Below the pieces are notes generated by a model. The model was not told the origin of the DNA. It saw nothing but the letters and a program-made list of their open reading frames with translations, and ran no database searches. DNA of 64,000 nt from positions 186,001 to 250,000 of the forward strand of contig SVMM01000001.1 in the NCBI GenBank assembly GCA_015067435.1, given 5' to 3'. The DNA is from Oscillospiraceae bacterium. GTDB taxonomy: Bacteria; Bacillota; Clostridia; Oscillospirales; Oscillospiraceae. Below, in pieces: positions 15,809-24,547 of this stretch (position 1 is its first letter; each line of letters begins with the position of its first letter). The translations under genes and the position numbers were made by a program.

Positions 15809-15845
15809 TTTGAAAATGCGCCCGAGCGTCGGGCCTGTTTTCAAA
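15809..15845 (+). promoter_or_regulatory. Two-step hairpin in the pnp leader
   Basis: An outer stem TTTGAAAA/TTTTCAAA and an inner stem GCCCGA/TCGGGC are separated by a symmetric 3x3 internal loop, about 35 nt upstream of the pnp ribosome site. In enterobacteria pnp is autoregulated through a leader hairpin cut by RNase III; whether this hairpin works that way is inference. Confidence 0.5.
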
Positions 15846-15888
15846 TGCGAAAGCGCGCTCCCGAGTACCAAAACGAAGGAGATCAACC

Positions 15889-18039
15889 ATGTCAACCATC
15901 ATCACCCAAAGACAGTTCCCCAACTACCGCAAGTATGAGCTGACCGTCGCGGGCCGCCCGCTGTTCCTTGAGGTCGGCAAGCTCGCGGAGCTCGCCAACG
16001 CCTCCGTCATGGTCGGCTACGGCGACACGCGCGTGCTGGTGTGCGTCACCGCCGCCCCGCGTCCGCGCGACGGTGTGGACTTCTTCCCCATGTCCGTCGA
16101 CTTTGAGGAGAAGCTTTACGCCGTGGGCCGCATCCCCGGCAGCTTCAACCGCCGCGAGGGCCGCCCGGGCGAGAAGGGCATCCTGACGAGCCGCGTCATC
16201 GACCGCCCCATCCGCCCGCTGTTCCCCTACGACTTCCGCAACGATGTCTCCATCATGGCGACGGTCATGGCAGTCGACCACGACTGCTCCCCCGAGATCG
16301 CGGCGCTCATCGGCGCGTCCGCGGCGCTCGCCATCTCCGACATTCCGTGGAACGGCCCGATCGGCGCGCTCAAGGTCGGCATGGTCGACGGCGAGCTGGT
16401 GCTCAACCCGACGAGCGAGCAGCGCAAGGTCAGCGACCTTGACGTCACCGTCGTCTCCACCGGCAAGAAGGTCGTCATGATTGAAGCGGGCGCGAACGAA
16501 GTGCCCAACGACAAGATGCTCGCCGCCATCAAGCTCGCCCACGAGGAGAACCAGAAGCAGGTCGAGCTCATCAACCGCATGGTTTCCGAGATCGGCAAGC
16601 CCAAGTTCGACTATCCGCACGCGGATTTCGACACCGAGCTCTTCGACAAGATCTGCGCCGACTTCATGGACGAGGCGAAGGCCGCCATGGACACCGACGA
16701 CAAGAACGTCCGCGAGGCGCGCTGGAATGAGATGATCGAGCACTGGCACGAGAAGTACCTCGCCGACCATGAGAACATGGACCAGTACCTCGAAGAGATC
16801 ACCTATAAGCTCCAGAAGAAGATCGTCAAGGCGTGGCTGCTCGAGGGCCACCGCGTCGACGGCCGGGCGAAGAACGAGATCCGTCCGCTCTCCGCCGAGG
16901 TCGGCGTTCTGCCGCGCGTCCACGGCTCGGGCCTCTTCACCCGCGGCCAGACGCAGGTGCTCTCCGTCTGCACGCTCGACACGCTCTCCGCCAACCAGAA
17001 GCTCGACACCATCTGGGAGGAGACCGAGAAGCGCTACATGCACCACTACAACTTCCCCGGCTACAGCGTCGGCGAGGCGAAGCCCGCGCGCAGCCCCGGC
17101 CGCCGCGAGATCGGCCACGGCGCGCTTGCCGAGCGCGCGCTGCTGCCCGTCATCCCCTCCGAGGAGGAGTTCCCCTACGCCATCCGCGTCGTGAGCGAGG
17201 TCGTCTCCTCCAACGGCTCGACCTCTCAGGGCTCCATCTGCGGCTCGACGCTCGCGCTGATGGACGCCGGCGTGCCCATCAAGGCGCCCGTCGCGGGCAT
17301 CTCCTGCGGCCTCATTCAGGACGACAACGGCGAGTTCACGACGTTCATCGACATTCAGGGCGTCGAGGACTTCCACGGCGAGATGGACTTCAAGGTCGCC
17401 GGCACGAAGAAGGGCATCACCGCCATCCAGATGGACCTCAAGAACGACGGCCTCACCATGGCGATCATCGAGAACGCCCTCGACATCACCTATGACGCGC
17501 GCTGCCAGATCCTCGATCAGGTCATGCTGCCCGTCATCGCCGAGCCGCGCCCCGAGGTCAGCCCCTACGCGCCCAAGATGATCACGATGCACATCGATCC
17601 CGACCGCATCCGCGAGGTCATCGGCAAGGGCGGCAGCGTCATCCAGAAGATCGTCGCCGACACCGGCGCGAAGGTCGACATCGAGGACGACGGCACCATC
17701 CGCATCGCCTCCCCGAACGCCGCCGCCTGCGACGCCGCGAAGAAGTGCATCGACGACATCGTGTTCGTGCCCGAGGTCGGCAAGCTGTACTACGGCCGCG
17801 TCGTGCGTCTGATGCAGTTCGGCGCGTTCGTCGAGATCGCTCCGGGCAAGGACGGCCTCGTCCACATCTCCCGCCTCGACAAGAAGCGCGTGGAGAAGGT
17901 CGAGGACGTGGTCACGGTCGGCGACATGATCTGGGTCAAGTTCATGGAGATCGACGAGAAGGGCCGCTGGAACCTCTCGCGCAAGGACGCGCTGCTGGAC
18001 ATCGAAGCGCAGCAGAAGGCGCAGCAGGAGCAGCAGTAA
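15889..18039 (+). CDS. pnp: Polyribonucleotide nucleotidyltransferase (PNPase)
   Basis: A 716-residue phosphorolytic 3'-5' exoribonuclease and degradosome component. Order: first RNase PH domain (MVGYGDTRVLVC, GSFNRREGRPGEKGILTSR), helical linker, second catalytic PH domain (about 310-530, with GSGLFTRGQTQVLS and FPGYSVGEAKPARSPG), KH domain (IREVIGKGGSVIQKI) and S1 domain (LYYGRVVRLMQFGAFVEI). It ends in a glutamine-rich tail. GAAGGAGA lies upstream of the ATG. A terminator separates it from mnmE. Confidence 0.98.
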   Translation: MSTIITQRQFPNYRKYELTVAGRPLFLEVGKLAELANASVMVGYGDTRVLVCVTAAPRPRDGVDFFPMSVDFEEKLYAVGRIPGSFNRREGRPGEKGILTSRVIDRPIRPLFPYDFRNDVSIMATVMAVDHDCSPEIAALIGASAALAISDIPWNGPIGALKVGMVDGELVLNPTSEQRKVSDLDVTVVSTGKKVVMIEAGANEVPNDKMLAAIKLAHEENQKQVELINRMVSEIGKPKFDYPHADFDTELFDKICADFMDEAKAAMDTDDKNVREARWNEMIEHWHEKYLADHENMDQYLEEITYKLQKKIVKAWLLEGHRVDGRAKNEIRPLSAEVGVLPRVHGSGLFTRGQTQVLSVCTLDTLSANQKLDTIWEETEKRYMHHYNFPGYSVGEAKPARSPGRREIGHGALAERALLPVIPSEEEFPYAIRVVSEVVSSNGSTSQGSICGSTLALMDAGVPIKAPVAGISCGLIQDDNGEFTTFIDIQGVEDFHGEMDFKVAGTKKGITAIQMDLKNDGLTMAIIENALDITYDARCQILDQVMLPVIAEPRPEVSPYAPKMITMHIDPDRIREVIGKGGSVIQKIVADTGAKVDIEDDGTIRIASPNAAACDAAKKCIDDIVFVPEVGKLYYGRVVRLMQFGAFVEIAPGKDGLVHISRLDKKRVEKVEDVVTVGDMIWVKFMEIDEKGRWNLSRKDALLDIEAQQKAQQEQQ

Positions 18040-18050
18040 AATGGATACGG

Positions 18051-18074
18051 GGGCGGGCGCAAGCCCGCCCTTTT
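18051..18074 (+). terminator. Terminator after pnp
   Basis: GGGCGGGC-GCAA-GCCCGCCC followed by TTTTCTG, 12 bp after the pnp stop and just before the mnmE ribosome site. Confidence 0.75.
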
Positions 18075-18091
18075 CTGTTGGAGGGAACGCC

Positions 18092-19477
18092 ATGGATACC
18101 ATCGCAGCCATCGCCACCGGCACGGGACGCAGCGCGTTCGGCATCGTCCGCCTCAGCGGGCCGGACGCGCTGAACATCCTCGATAAGCTCTTTGCGCCCG
18201 CGAACGGGAAACCCATGTCCGCGGCGCGGCCGCGCTCGCTGGTCTACGGCTCCGTGCACGACGCCGCGGGGCGGGTCATCGACTGGCCGCTCGCCGTCTG
18301 GTTTGCCTCGGGCAAGTCCTACACCGGCGACTGCGACGCCGAGATCCACTGCCACGGCTCGCCCGTGGTGCTCGGTGAGGTGCTCTCCGCCGCGTTTGCC
18401 GCGGGCGCGCGGCAGGCGAGGCCCGGCGAATTCGCCCGCCGTGCGTTTTTGAACGGCAAGCTCGACCTCACGAGCGCCGAGGCGATCGTCGACCTCGTGG
18501 ACGCCGAGACCGCCGAGGCGGCGCGCAACGCCGCGACGCAGCTCGGCGGCGCGCTCTGCCGGCTCGCGGAGGACGCATACGACGCTCTGCTCGACATTTC
18601 GAGCCGCTTTTACGCCGTGGTGGACTATCCCGACGAGGACATCGCCGACGCCTCCCCCGCCGAGACCGAAGCGGCGCTCGCGGAGATCGAGGCGTCTCTC
18701 TCCGCCCTCCTCGCCACCTACGCGCGCGGAAAAATCGTCAAAAACGGCGTCGCGACCGCGATCATCGGCGCGCCGAACGCGGGCAAGTCGTCGCTTTTGA
18801 ACCGCCTCGTCGGTTACGACCGCGCCATCGTCACCGACATCCCCGGTACGACGCGCGACACGGTCGAGGAGAAGGCGATCGTCGGCGGCGTGCTGCTGCG
18901 CCTGATCGACACCGCGGGTCTGCGCGAGACCGACGACGCGGTGGAAAAGCTCGGCGTCGAGCGCTCGCGCCGCGCGGTCGAGGAAGCCGACCTCATTCTC
19001 GCGCTCTTTGACCAGACGGAGGACGCGCAGGACGAGGCGGCGTACGAGCGCCAGATGGAGACGCTCAACCTCGCGCAGAGCGCGGGCAAGCCGTGGATCT
19101 TTGTCTCGACCAAGAAGGACCTCGCCGCCGGCAGCGCGATGCTCGGCCTGTACGGGCAAAATCCGCCGCCGTTTGTCGAGCTCTCCAGCGTCACCGGCGA
19201 GGGCTTCGACGCGCTGGAGGCCGCCGTCGCGAAGCTGTTCCCCGCCCCGCCGCCGCAGAGCGGCACGCTGCTGACGAACGCGCGGCAGGCGGACGCGGTG
19301 ACGCGCGCGCTTTCCGCCGTGCGCGCGGCGCTTGACGCGCTGCGCGGCGGTATGACGCCGGACGTGGTGCTCACCGAGGTCGAGGCGGCGTCGAACGCGC
19401 TCGGCGAGCTGACGGGCCGCACGGCGCGGGAGGACATGGTCGCGCGTATTTTCGAGCGGTTCTGCGTGGGAAAATAA
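18092..19477 (+). CDS. mnmE: tRNA uridine-5-carboxymethylaminomethyl GTPase MnmE
   Basis: A 461-residue protein that with MnmG modifies U34 of certain tRNAs. The N-terminal folate-binding domain has TIAAIATGTGRSAFGIVRLS, and the G domain has P-loop GAPNAGKSSLLN, switch GTTRD and DTAGLRET. The C terminus ends in CVGK, the C-x-G-K cysteine motif required for modification. ATG at 18092 follows GGAGGGA. mnmG and rsmG are not next to it, unlike the usual order near the replication origin. Confidence 0.97.
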   Translation: MDTIAAIATGTGRSAFGIVRLSGPDALNILDKLFAPANGKPMSAARPRSLVYGSVHDAAGRVIDWPLAVWFASGKSYTGDCDAEIHCHGSPVVLGEVLSAAFAAGARQARPGEFARRAFLNGKLDLTSAEAIVDLVDAETAEAARNAATQLGGALCRLAEDAYDALLDISSRFYAVVDYPDEDIADASPAETEAALAEIEASLSALLATYARGKIVKNGVATAIIGAPNAGKSSLLNRLVGYDRAIVTDIPGTTRDTVEEKAIVGGVLLRLIDTAGLRETDDAVEKLGVERSRRAVEEADLILALFDQTEDAQDEAAYERQMETLNLAQSAGKPWIFVSTKKDLAAGSAMLGLYGQNPPPFVELSSVTGEGFDALEAAVAKLFPAPPPQSGTLLTNARQADAVTRALSAVRAALDALRGGMTPDVVLTEVEAASNALGELTGRTAREDMVARIFERFCVGK

Positions 19478-19483
19478 AGAAGG

Positions 19484-19512
19484 TTGCAATTTGCCACAAT
19501 CTATGGTATAAG
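19484..19512 (+). promoter_or_regulatory. Promoter for degV-prmA
   Basis: TTGCAA (19484-19489), 17-bp spacer, TATAAG (19507-19512), about 40 bp before the degV ribosome site. Confidence 0.65.
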
Positions 19513-19561
19513 AAATTAGGTAATGTGGTTTTTGATATGAGATTTACAGGGGGAATTTGCG

Positions 19562-20437
19562 ATGCGTGATTACGTCATCATGACCGACAGCTGCTGCGAT
19601 CTGAACGCGGCGGAGGTCGCCGAGTGCGAGCTGGCCGTCGTGCCGCTCACCTTTACGATGGAGGGCGTCAACCGGCGCGACACCCCGGATCACGCCGAAA
19701 TGTCGCTGGAGGAGTATTATAAGCGCATCCGCGCGGGTGTGCTGTCCACGACGTCGGCGGTCAACGTCGGTGATTTTGTCGACGCGATGCGCCCGATCCT
19801 GCAATCCGGGCGCGATATCCTCTGCATCAACTTCTCCAGCGCGCTGTCCACCACCTATCAGTCCGCCTGCATCGCCGCGGACGAGCTGCGCGCGCAGTTT
19901 TCCGGCGCGCGCATCGAGGTCATCGACTCGCTGTCCGCCTCGCGCGGTCAGGGGATGCTGGTGTGGCACGCGGCGAAGCGCCGGCAGCGCGGCGAGAACC
20001 TCGACGCCGTCGCCGCCTGGGTGCGCGCGACGATCCCGCATCAGGAGCACTGGTTCACGGTCGCCGACCTCAACCATCTGCGCCGCGGCGGGCGCCTGAA
20101 CGCGACGAGCGCGGTCATCGGCACGGTGCTGGCGATCAAGCCGGTCATGCACTGCGACGCCGAGGGCAAGCTGACGCCCGTGAGCAAGGCGCGCGGCATG
20201 AAGCAGGCGCTGACGGAGCTGGTGAACAAGATGGACGAGCTGGGCACGCGTCCGCTGGATGAGCAGACCGTGTTCATCTGTCACGCCGACGCGCAGGAGA
20301 GCGTCGACTATGTCAAGGGCCTGCTGCGCGAGCGCTTCGGCGTCACCGACGTGCGCGCGGACTACATCGGGCCGGTCATCGGCTCGCACACCGGCGCGGG
20401 CACGCTGGGCCTGTTCTTCTTTGGGAGCGAGCGATGA
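19562..20437 (+). CDS. DegV family fatty-acid-binding protein
   Basis: A 291-residue protein with the DegV/FakB fold: the N-terminal IMTDSCCDL, the LSTTSAVNVGDF acceptor segment, the INFSSALSTTYQS motif, and the C-terminal GPVIGSHTGAGTLGLFF motif. Such proteins bind a fatty acid, and some present it to FakA kinase for phospholipid synthesis; no fakA is nearby. The start has a GGGGGAA site and its own promoter. The stop overlaps prmA (ATGA). Confidence 0.93.
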   Translation: MRDYVIMTDSCCDLNAAEVAECELAVVPLTFTMEGVNRRDTPDHAEMSLEEYYKRIRAGVLSTTSAVNVGDFVDAMRPILQSGRDILCINFSSALSTTYQSACIAADELRAQFSGARIEVIDSLSASRGQGMLVWHAAKRRQRGENLDAVAAWVRATIPHQEHWFTVADLNHLRRGGRLNATSAVIGTVLAIKPVMHCDAEGKLTPVSKARGMKQALTELVNKMDELGTRPLDEQTVFICHADAQESVDYVKGLLRERFGVTDVRADYIGPVIGSHTGAGTLGLFFFGSER

Positions 20438-21387
20438 AGTGGCTGGAGCTGCACGTCGATACGACGCCCGCCGGCATTGATCCGGTCAGCGCGCTGCTCG
20501 GCGATTACGGCGTGGATTCGCTGATGATCGACGAGGAGGGCGATTTCCAGAGCTTTCTGGAGAACAACCGCCAGTATTGGGACTATGTGGATGAGGCGCT
20601 GCTCAAGGAAAAGCGAGGCAAGTGCCGCGTGACCTTCTATCTGAGCGAGGACGAGGACGGCTGGTCGCGTCTGGGGCAGATCCGCATCGCGCTCTCGGCG
20701 CTCAAGAAGCAGAAGCCGGAGTTCGCGCCGCTGATCCTCTCGATGGAGAACGTGGCGGATGAGGACTGGGAGAACAACTGGAAGCAGTTTTATAAGCCGA
20801 TGGAGATCGGCGAGCGTCTGCTCGTCGTGCCGGAGTGGGAGCAGACGGAGGACACGGAGCGCGTGCGGTTGATCCTCAACCCCGGCCTCACCTTCGGCAC
20901 GGGCAGCCACGCCACGACGCGCCTGTGCCTGACGGCGCTCGACAAGCTGATCCGCGGCGGCGAAAAGGTGCTCGACCTCGGCTGCGGCAGCGGCATTTTG
21001 TCGATCGCGGCGCTGCGCCTCGGCGCGGAGCGGGCGTTTGCCTGCGACGTCGACCCCACCTGCGTGAACGTCGCCTACGAAAACGCCGCGCTCAACGGCG
21101 TGGAGCGCGAGAAATACACCGTCCGCGCGGGCGACGTGACCGCCGACAGGGAGCTTGCCCGCGAGTTCGGCGGCGACTACGACGTAGTCGTGGCGAACAT
21201 CGTCGCGGACGTCATCATCGCCCTCGCGCCGCGCGTGCGCCCGCTGCTGAAGGCGGGCGGCGCGTTCCTCTGCTCCGGCATCATCGACGACCGCGCCGCC
21301 GAGGTCAAAGGCAGGCTGGAGGCCGCGGGCTGGGAGATCGCGGAGGAAAACAGCTCCGAGGGCTGGTATTCGTACCTGTGCAGGTGA
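20434..21387 (+). CDS. prmA: Ribosomal protein L11 methyltransferase
   Basis: A 317-residue SAM-dependent enzyme that trimethylates L11. An N-terminal substrate-recognition domain ends near ENNWKQFYKP, followed by LILNPGLTFGTGSHATTRLC and the SAM site VLDLGCGSGILSIAA, then the VVANIVADVII catalytic loop. It overlaps degV by 4 bp. In many Firmicutes it sits beside dnaJ; here it is coupled to degV instead. Confidence 0.96.
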   Translation: MKWLELHVDTTPAGIDPVSALLGDYGVDSLMIDEEGDFQSFLENNRQYWDYVDEALLKEKRGKCRVTFYLSEDEDGWSRLGQIRIALSALKKQKPEFAPLILSMENVADEDWENNWKQFYKPMEIGERLLVVPEWEQTEDTERVRLILNPGLTFGTGSHATTRLCLTALDKLIRGGEKVLDLGCGSGILSIAALRLGAERAFACDVDPTCVNVAYENAALNGVEREKYTVRAGDVTADRELAREFGGDYDVVVANIVADVIIALAPRVRPLLKAGGAFLCSGIIDDRAAEVKGRLEAAGWEIAEENSSEGWYSYLCR

Positions 21388-21421
21388 CGGGCATATGCGG
21401 AATAGGAAAGGACGGCGCGCT

Positions 21422-22369
21422 ATGCGGATCATATCCATGCTGCTCTCGGCGCTTGCTTTTTTCGGGCTGAGCGGATGCCGGCAGGAAAAGGGCGGGGTGA
21501 CGGATCACACGAACCCCCTGGCGCCGAAGACGATCGTATCCAAGGATATTTCGGAGTTCTACGCGACCTTTTGCCTTGCGGGCGAGTGGTCTCCGGGGCG
21601 GGACACGATCTTTTATACCTTCGAGGTCAAGCCCGACGCCGCGGGCGTGCTGACGGCGTCCGAGTCCGCCGCCGGCGTCAGCGCTCCTGCGGACGACGCG
21701 CTGCTGACCGCCGTGCAGCAGGTCATCGACGCGCACGGGCTCGCCGCGCTGAACGGTGAGTACCGCACCACCGCGGGGCTCCCGCCGGAGTATTGGCCCT
21801 GCACGCTGACCGCGCGCTACGCCTCGGGCGAGAAGCTGACCTTCACGCACGACAACGACCCCCGCGCGGAGTGGGCGAAGGAGTTGTACCTCGCGTTCGC
21901 CGACTGGTTCGCCGCGCAGGGGATCGACGCGCTGCAGCCGCCCGAAACGGTCGTGGGCACGGTGACGAACGTGCAGCTCTGGTTCAAGGACGCCGCGTCC
22001 GGCCGGTCTTACGATTACGGCATCTGGTCGAATGTGGAGGACGAGGGGCGGCGCGTCTTCTTCCGCTATGTCGACGGCGAGAAGCAGGAGGTCGCCATCG
22101 CGGATGAAGAGGCGTTCTTCGCCGGCGTCGGCGAGATCCTGAAACGCCACGACCTGCGCTCGTACGACGTCCACTCGGCACTCTACGGCTACGAGGTGAC
22201 GGAGGAGGACAGGAAGAACCCCTTCTCCGGCGCTTTGCAGCTGGTCTTCTGGTTTGAGGACGAGAATCAGTTCGGCATCCACACGAGCGCGGAGAGCACG
22301 ATCGACGACCTGCGTCCCCTGCTCAGCGAGCTGATCGACTATTTTGACGCCTTCTTCGAGGGCGATTGA
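21422..22369 (+). CDS. Putative lipoprotein of unknown function
   Basis: A 315-residue exported protein. The first 20 residues form a signal peptide ending in a lipobox (LSGC), so Cys19 would carry the lipid anchor. The rest is soluble, acidic and appears to be two similar halves, each with a strand-rich segment reading YTFEVK or YDYGIWSN and a helix ending in LL-L-D-F, a duplication that I infer by eye. No known enzyme motif is visible. ATG at 21422 has an AAAGGA site; a start at 21395 would spoil the signal peptide. Probably monocistronic. Confidence 0.7.
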   Translation: MRIISMLLSALAFFGLSGCRQEKGGVTDHTNPLAPKTIVSKDISEFYATFCLAGEWSPGRDTIFYTFEVKPDAAGVLTASESAAGVSAPADDALLTAVQQVIDAHGLAALNGEYRTTAGLPPEYWPCTLTARYASGEKLTFTHDNDPRAEWAKELYLAFADWFAAQGIDALQPPETVVGTVTNVQLWFKDAASGRSYDYGIWSNVEDEGRRVFFRYVDGEKQEVAIADEEAFFAGVGEILKRHDLRSYDVHSALYGYEVTEEDRKNPFSGALQLVFWFEDENQFGIHTSAESTIDDLRPLLSELIDYFDAFFEGD

Positions 22370-22393
22370 ACGCACAAGACCCCATATACAATG

Positions 22394-22430
22394 AAAAACG
22401 GCGCCATGCGATCCGCATGGCGTCGTTATT
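22394..22430. terminator. Bidirectional terminator
   Basis: A 13-bp stem with one wobble pair and an ATC loop lies between the convergent lipoprotein and dCMP deaminase genes; the minus strand carries CGTTTTTC after the stem. Confidence 0.75.
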
Positions 22431-22449
22431 GCGCGAAAATGGTATCGAC

Positions 22450-22932
22450 TTACGGCATTTCGGGGAGGGAATCGTCCTCCTTCACCCAGTCGCTGACCGG
22501 CACGATCTCGAACTCGGTGGGCGTGCGCCGGATGACGACGCGCTCCAGGCCCGCGTTGATGATCTGGCGGCGGCACATGGCGCAGGACGTGGCGTCGCCC
22601 AGCAGCTCGCCGGTCTGCGCGTCCCGTCCGGCGAGGTAGAGCGTGCCGCCGACCATGTCGCGCCGCGCGGCGGAGATGATGGCGTTCGCCTCGGCGTGGA
22701 CGCTGCGGCAGAGCTCGTAGCGCTCGCCCCGCGGCACGCGCATCGCCTCGCGCGTGCAAAACCCTAAGTCTACACAATTCTGCCGTCCGCGCGGCGCGCC
22801 GTTGTAGCCGGTGGAGATGATCTCGTCGTTCTTGACGATGATCGCGCCGTAGACCCGCCGCAGGCAGGTCGCGCGTTCCAGAACCGTCTGCGCGATGTCC
22901 AGATAGTAGTTGTCCTTGCTCGTGCGCTCCAT
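22450..22932 (-). CDS. dCMP deaminase family protein (ComEB-like)
   Basis: A 160-residue zinc deaminase that makes dUMP from dCMP for thymidylate synthesis. The zinc ligands are in VHAEANAI (His and catalytic Glu) and TSCAMCRR (two Cys). The N terminus DNYYLDIAQTVLERATCLRR and GYNGAPRG are typical of the ComEB/dCMP group. ATG follows AGGAGG. It is the last gene of a minus-strand series that also contains tdk, fitting pyrimidine nucleotide supply. The 126-bp leader contains a repeated decamer (TGTACTAATA). Confidence 0.92.
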   Translation of the reverse strand: MERTSKDNYYLDIAQTVLERATCLRRVYGAIIVKNDEIISTGYNGAPRGRQNCVDLGFCTREAMRVPRGERYELCRSVHAEANAIISAARRDMVGGTLYLAGRDAQTGELLGDATSCAMCRRQIINAGLERVVIRRTPTEFEIVPVSDWVKEDDSLPEMP

Positions 22933-23058
22933 GCTGTCCCCTCCTGTATGATGTAATGTGTGAATGTATTAGTACAGATGAAATTGAGAAGGTTTTGCCG
23001 CACCAAAAACGCGGAAATCAACGCTCGATAGGTGTATCAAAATATTAGTACAATAATA

Positions 23059-23931
23059 TTATAGCCCGCTAAGGTCAAAAATCGGTGTGAATTCTTCCCT
23101 TGCACTGGACTTTTCCTGAACAAATCCGTCCACTATGCCGCAGGCGTGCAGATAGTCCACCGCGGCGCGGTATTCCGCGCCCGTGACGCGCCGCGCGAGG
23201 GCTCCGACGGCGTTTTTCTGCGGCGTATACTGGCTCATGAGCGAAAAAAGCACCTCACCGGGGGCAAAACGGGACGCCACATAGTCGATCACACGCCGCG
23301 TATTGTCCAATTGACCCGGCAAAACCATGTGCCGGATGAGCAAACCGCGCCGGAGCAGCCCGTCCGGCCCGATTTCGTAGGGGCCGACCTGCCGGAACAT
23401 CTCGTCGAGGGCGTTTTTCACGACCTCAAAATAGTCTGATACATGCGAGAGTTCTATCGCCAAACGATCGTCCGCGTACTTAAAATCTGGCAAAAACACC
23501 TGAATTTTACCCTCCAGAAGCCGAAGCGATTCCACGGATTCGTAGCCGCCGCAGTTCCAAACCACGGGTACGGGAAGCGGATTTTCCAGCGCTTCCAGCA
23601 GCCATGGCTGATAGCATGTGGGCGTCACTAAGTCGATACAGTGGGCGCCCCGCGCGATCAGCTCCTCGAAAATCTCCCGCAGCCGCTCCGTTGTGAGCGG
23701 CTTTCCGAAGTTCTCGTGCGAGAGCACGCCGTTCTGGCAGTAGACGCAGCCGAGGTTGCAGCCGGAGAAGAATACGCAGCCCGCGCCGCGCGTGCCGGAG
23801 AGGCAGGGCTCCTCCCAGTAGTGGAGCATCGCGCGCGCCGCCATGATCCCGGCGGGCAGGCGGCAGAAGCCCGCGCCGGCGGTCTCCGTGCGCTCGGCGT
23901 TGCAGTGTCTGGGACAGAGATTGCATGTCAT
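23059..23931 (-). CDS. Radical SAM protein related to pyruvate formate-lyase activating enzyme
   Basis: A 290-residue protein with an N-terminal CNLCPRHC motif and the radical SAM cluster motif CNLGCVYC, followed by NGVLSHE and the VWNCGGYESVE segment. This is the PflA-like family of unassigned substrate in which a first Cys motif precedes the SAM motif. The start is uncertain: ATG at 23931 gives the family-typical MTCNLCPRHC; a GTG at 23946 would add five residues. Neither has a clear ribosome site. It follows tdk on the same strand. Confidence 0.85.
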   Translation of the reverse strand: MTCNLCPRHCNAERTETAGAGFCRLPAGIMAARAMLHYWEEPCLSGTRGAGCVFFSGCNLGCVYCQNGVLSHENFGKPLTTERLREIFEELIARGAHCIDLVTPTCYQPWLLEALENPLPVPVVWNCGGYESVESLRLLEGKIQVFLPDFKYADDRLAIELSHVSDYFEVVKNALDEMFRQVGPYEIGPDGLLRRGLLIRHMVLPGQLDNTRRVIDYVASRFAPGEVLFSLMSQYTPQKNAVGALARRVTGAEYRAAVDYLHACGIVDGFVQEKSSAREEFTPIFDLSGL

Positions 23932-23955
23932 AATACAATAATACACATGCCTGCT

Positions 23956-24543
23956 CTAGGCGCGTTTCGAGGCAAAATCCGGCCCCAGATCGCCCTGCGC
24001 CCAGTGCTTGCGGCACAGGCCGATGTACTTGTCGTTCGCGCCGAGCACCACCTGCTCGCCCTCCTTGAGCACATGGCCCTCGGCGTCGAAGCGGGCGTTG
24101 AACGTCGCTTTCTTGCCGCACCAGCAGATGGTCTTGACCTCCTCCAGCTTGTCCGCCATGACCAGCAGCTCATAGCTGCCGGGAAACAGCTCGCCGCGGA
24201 AGTCCGCGCGCAGGCCGTAGCAAATGACGGGAATGCCGCAATCGTCGACGAGGTGGACGAGGTACATGACCTCCTCCCGCGTGAGGAACTGCGCCTCGTC
24301 CACGATGATGCAGGCGTTTTTCTTCAGCGCGTCCTCGCTCATTTCGCGCATTTCGTGGAAGTAGATGCAGGGGTACTCCAGACCGATGCGCGAGTGCACC
24401 ATGTGGTCGCCGTCGCGGGTGTCGAGCTGGGGCTTAACCAGCAGGGTCTTCTGCCCGCGCTCCTCGTAGTTGAAGCGCGTCATCAGCGCGTTCGCCGTCT
24501 TGCTGGAGCCCATCGCTCCGTACTTAAAGTATAATTGTGCCAT
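23956..24543 (-). CDS. tdk: Thymidine kinase
   Basis: A 195-residue type II thymidine kinase of the salvage pathway. P-loop GAMGSSKT near the start, the DEAQFLTREEV Walker B/active-site segment, the CWCGKKA and CRKHW zinc cysteines, and YIGLCRKHW at the C terminus all match. ATG at 24543 follows AAGGAG; the longer frame overlaps mutY. It lies 4 bp after mutY. Confidence 0.95.
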   Translation of the reverse strand: MAQLYFKYGAMGSSKTANALMTRFNYEERGQKTLLVKPQLDTRDGDHMVHSRIGLEYPCIYFHEMREMSEDALKKNACIIVDEAQFLTREEVMYLVHLVDDCGIPVICYGLRADFRGELFPGSYELLVMADKLEEVKTICWCGKKATFNARFDAEGHVLKEGEQVVLGANDKYIGLCRKHWAQGDLGPDFASKRA

Positions 24544-24547
24544 CAGA

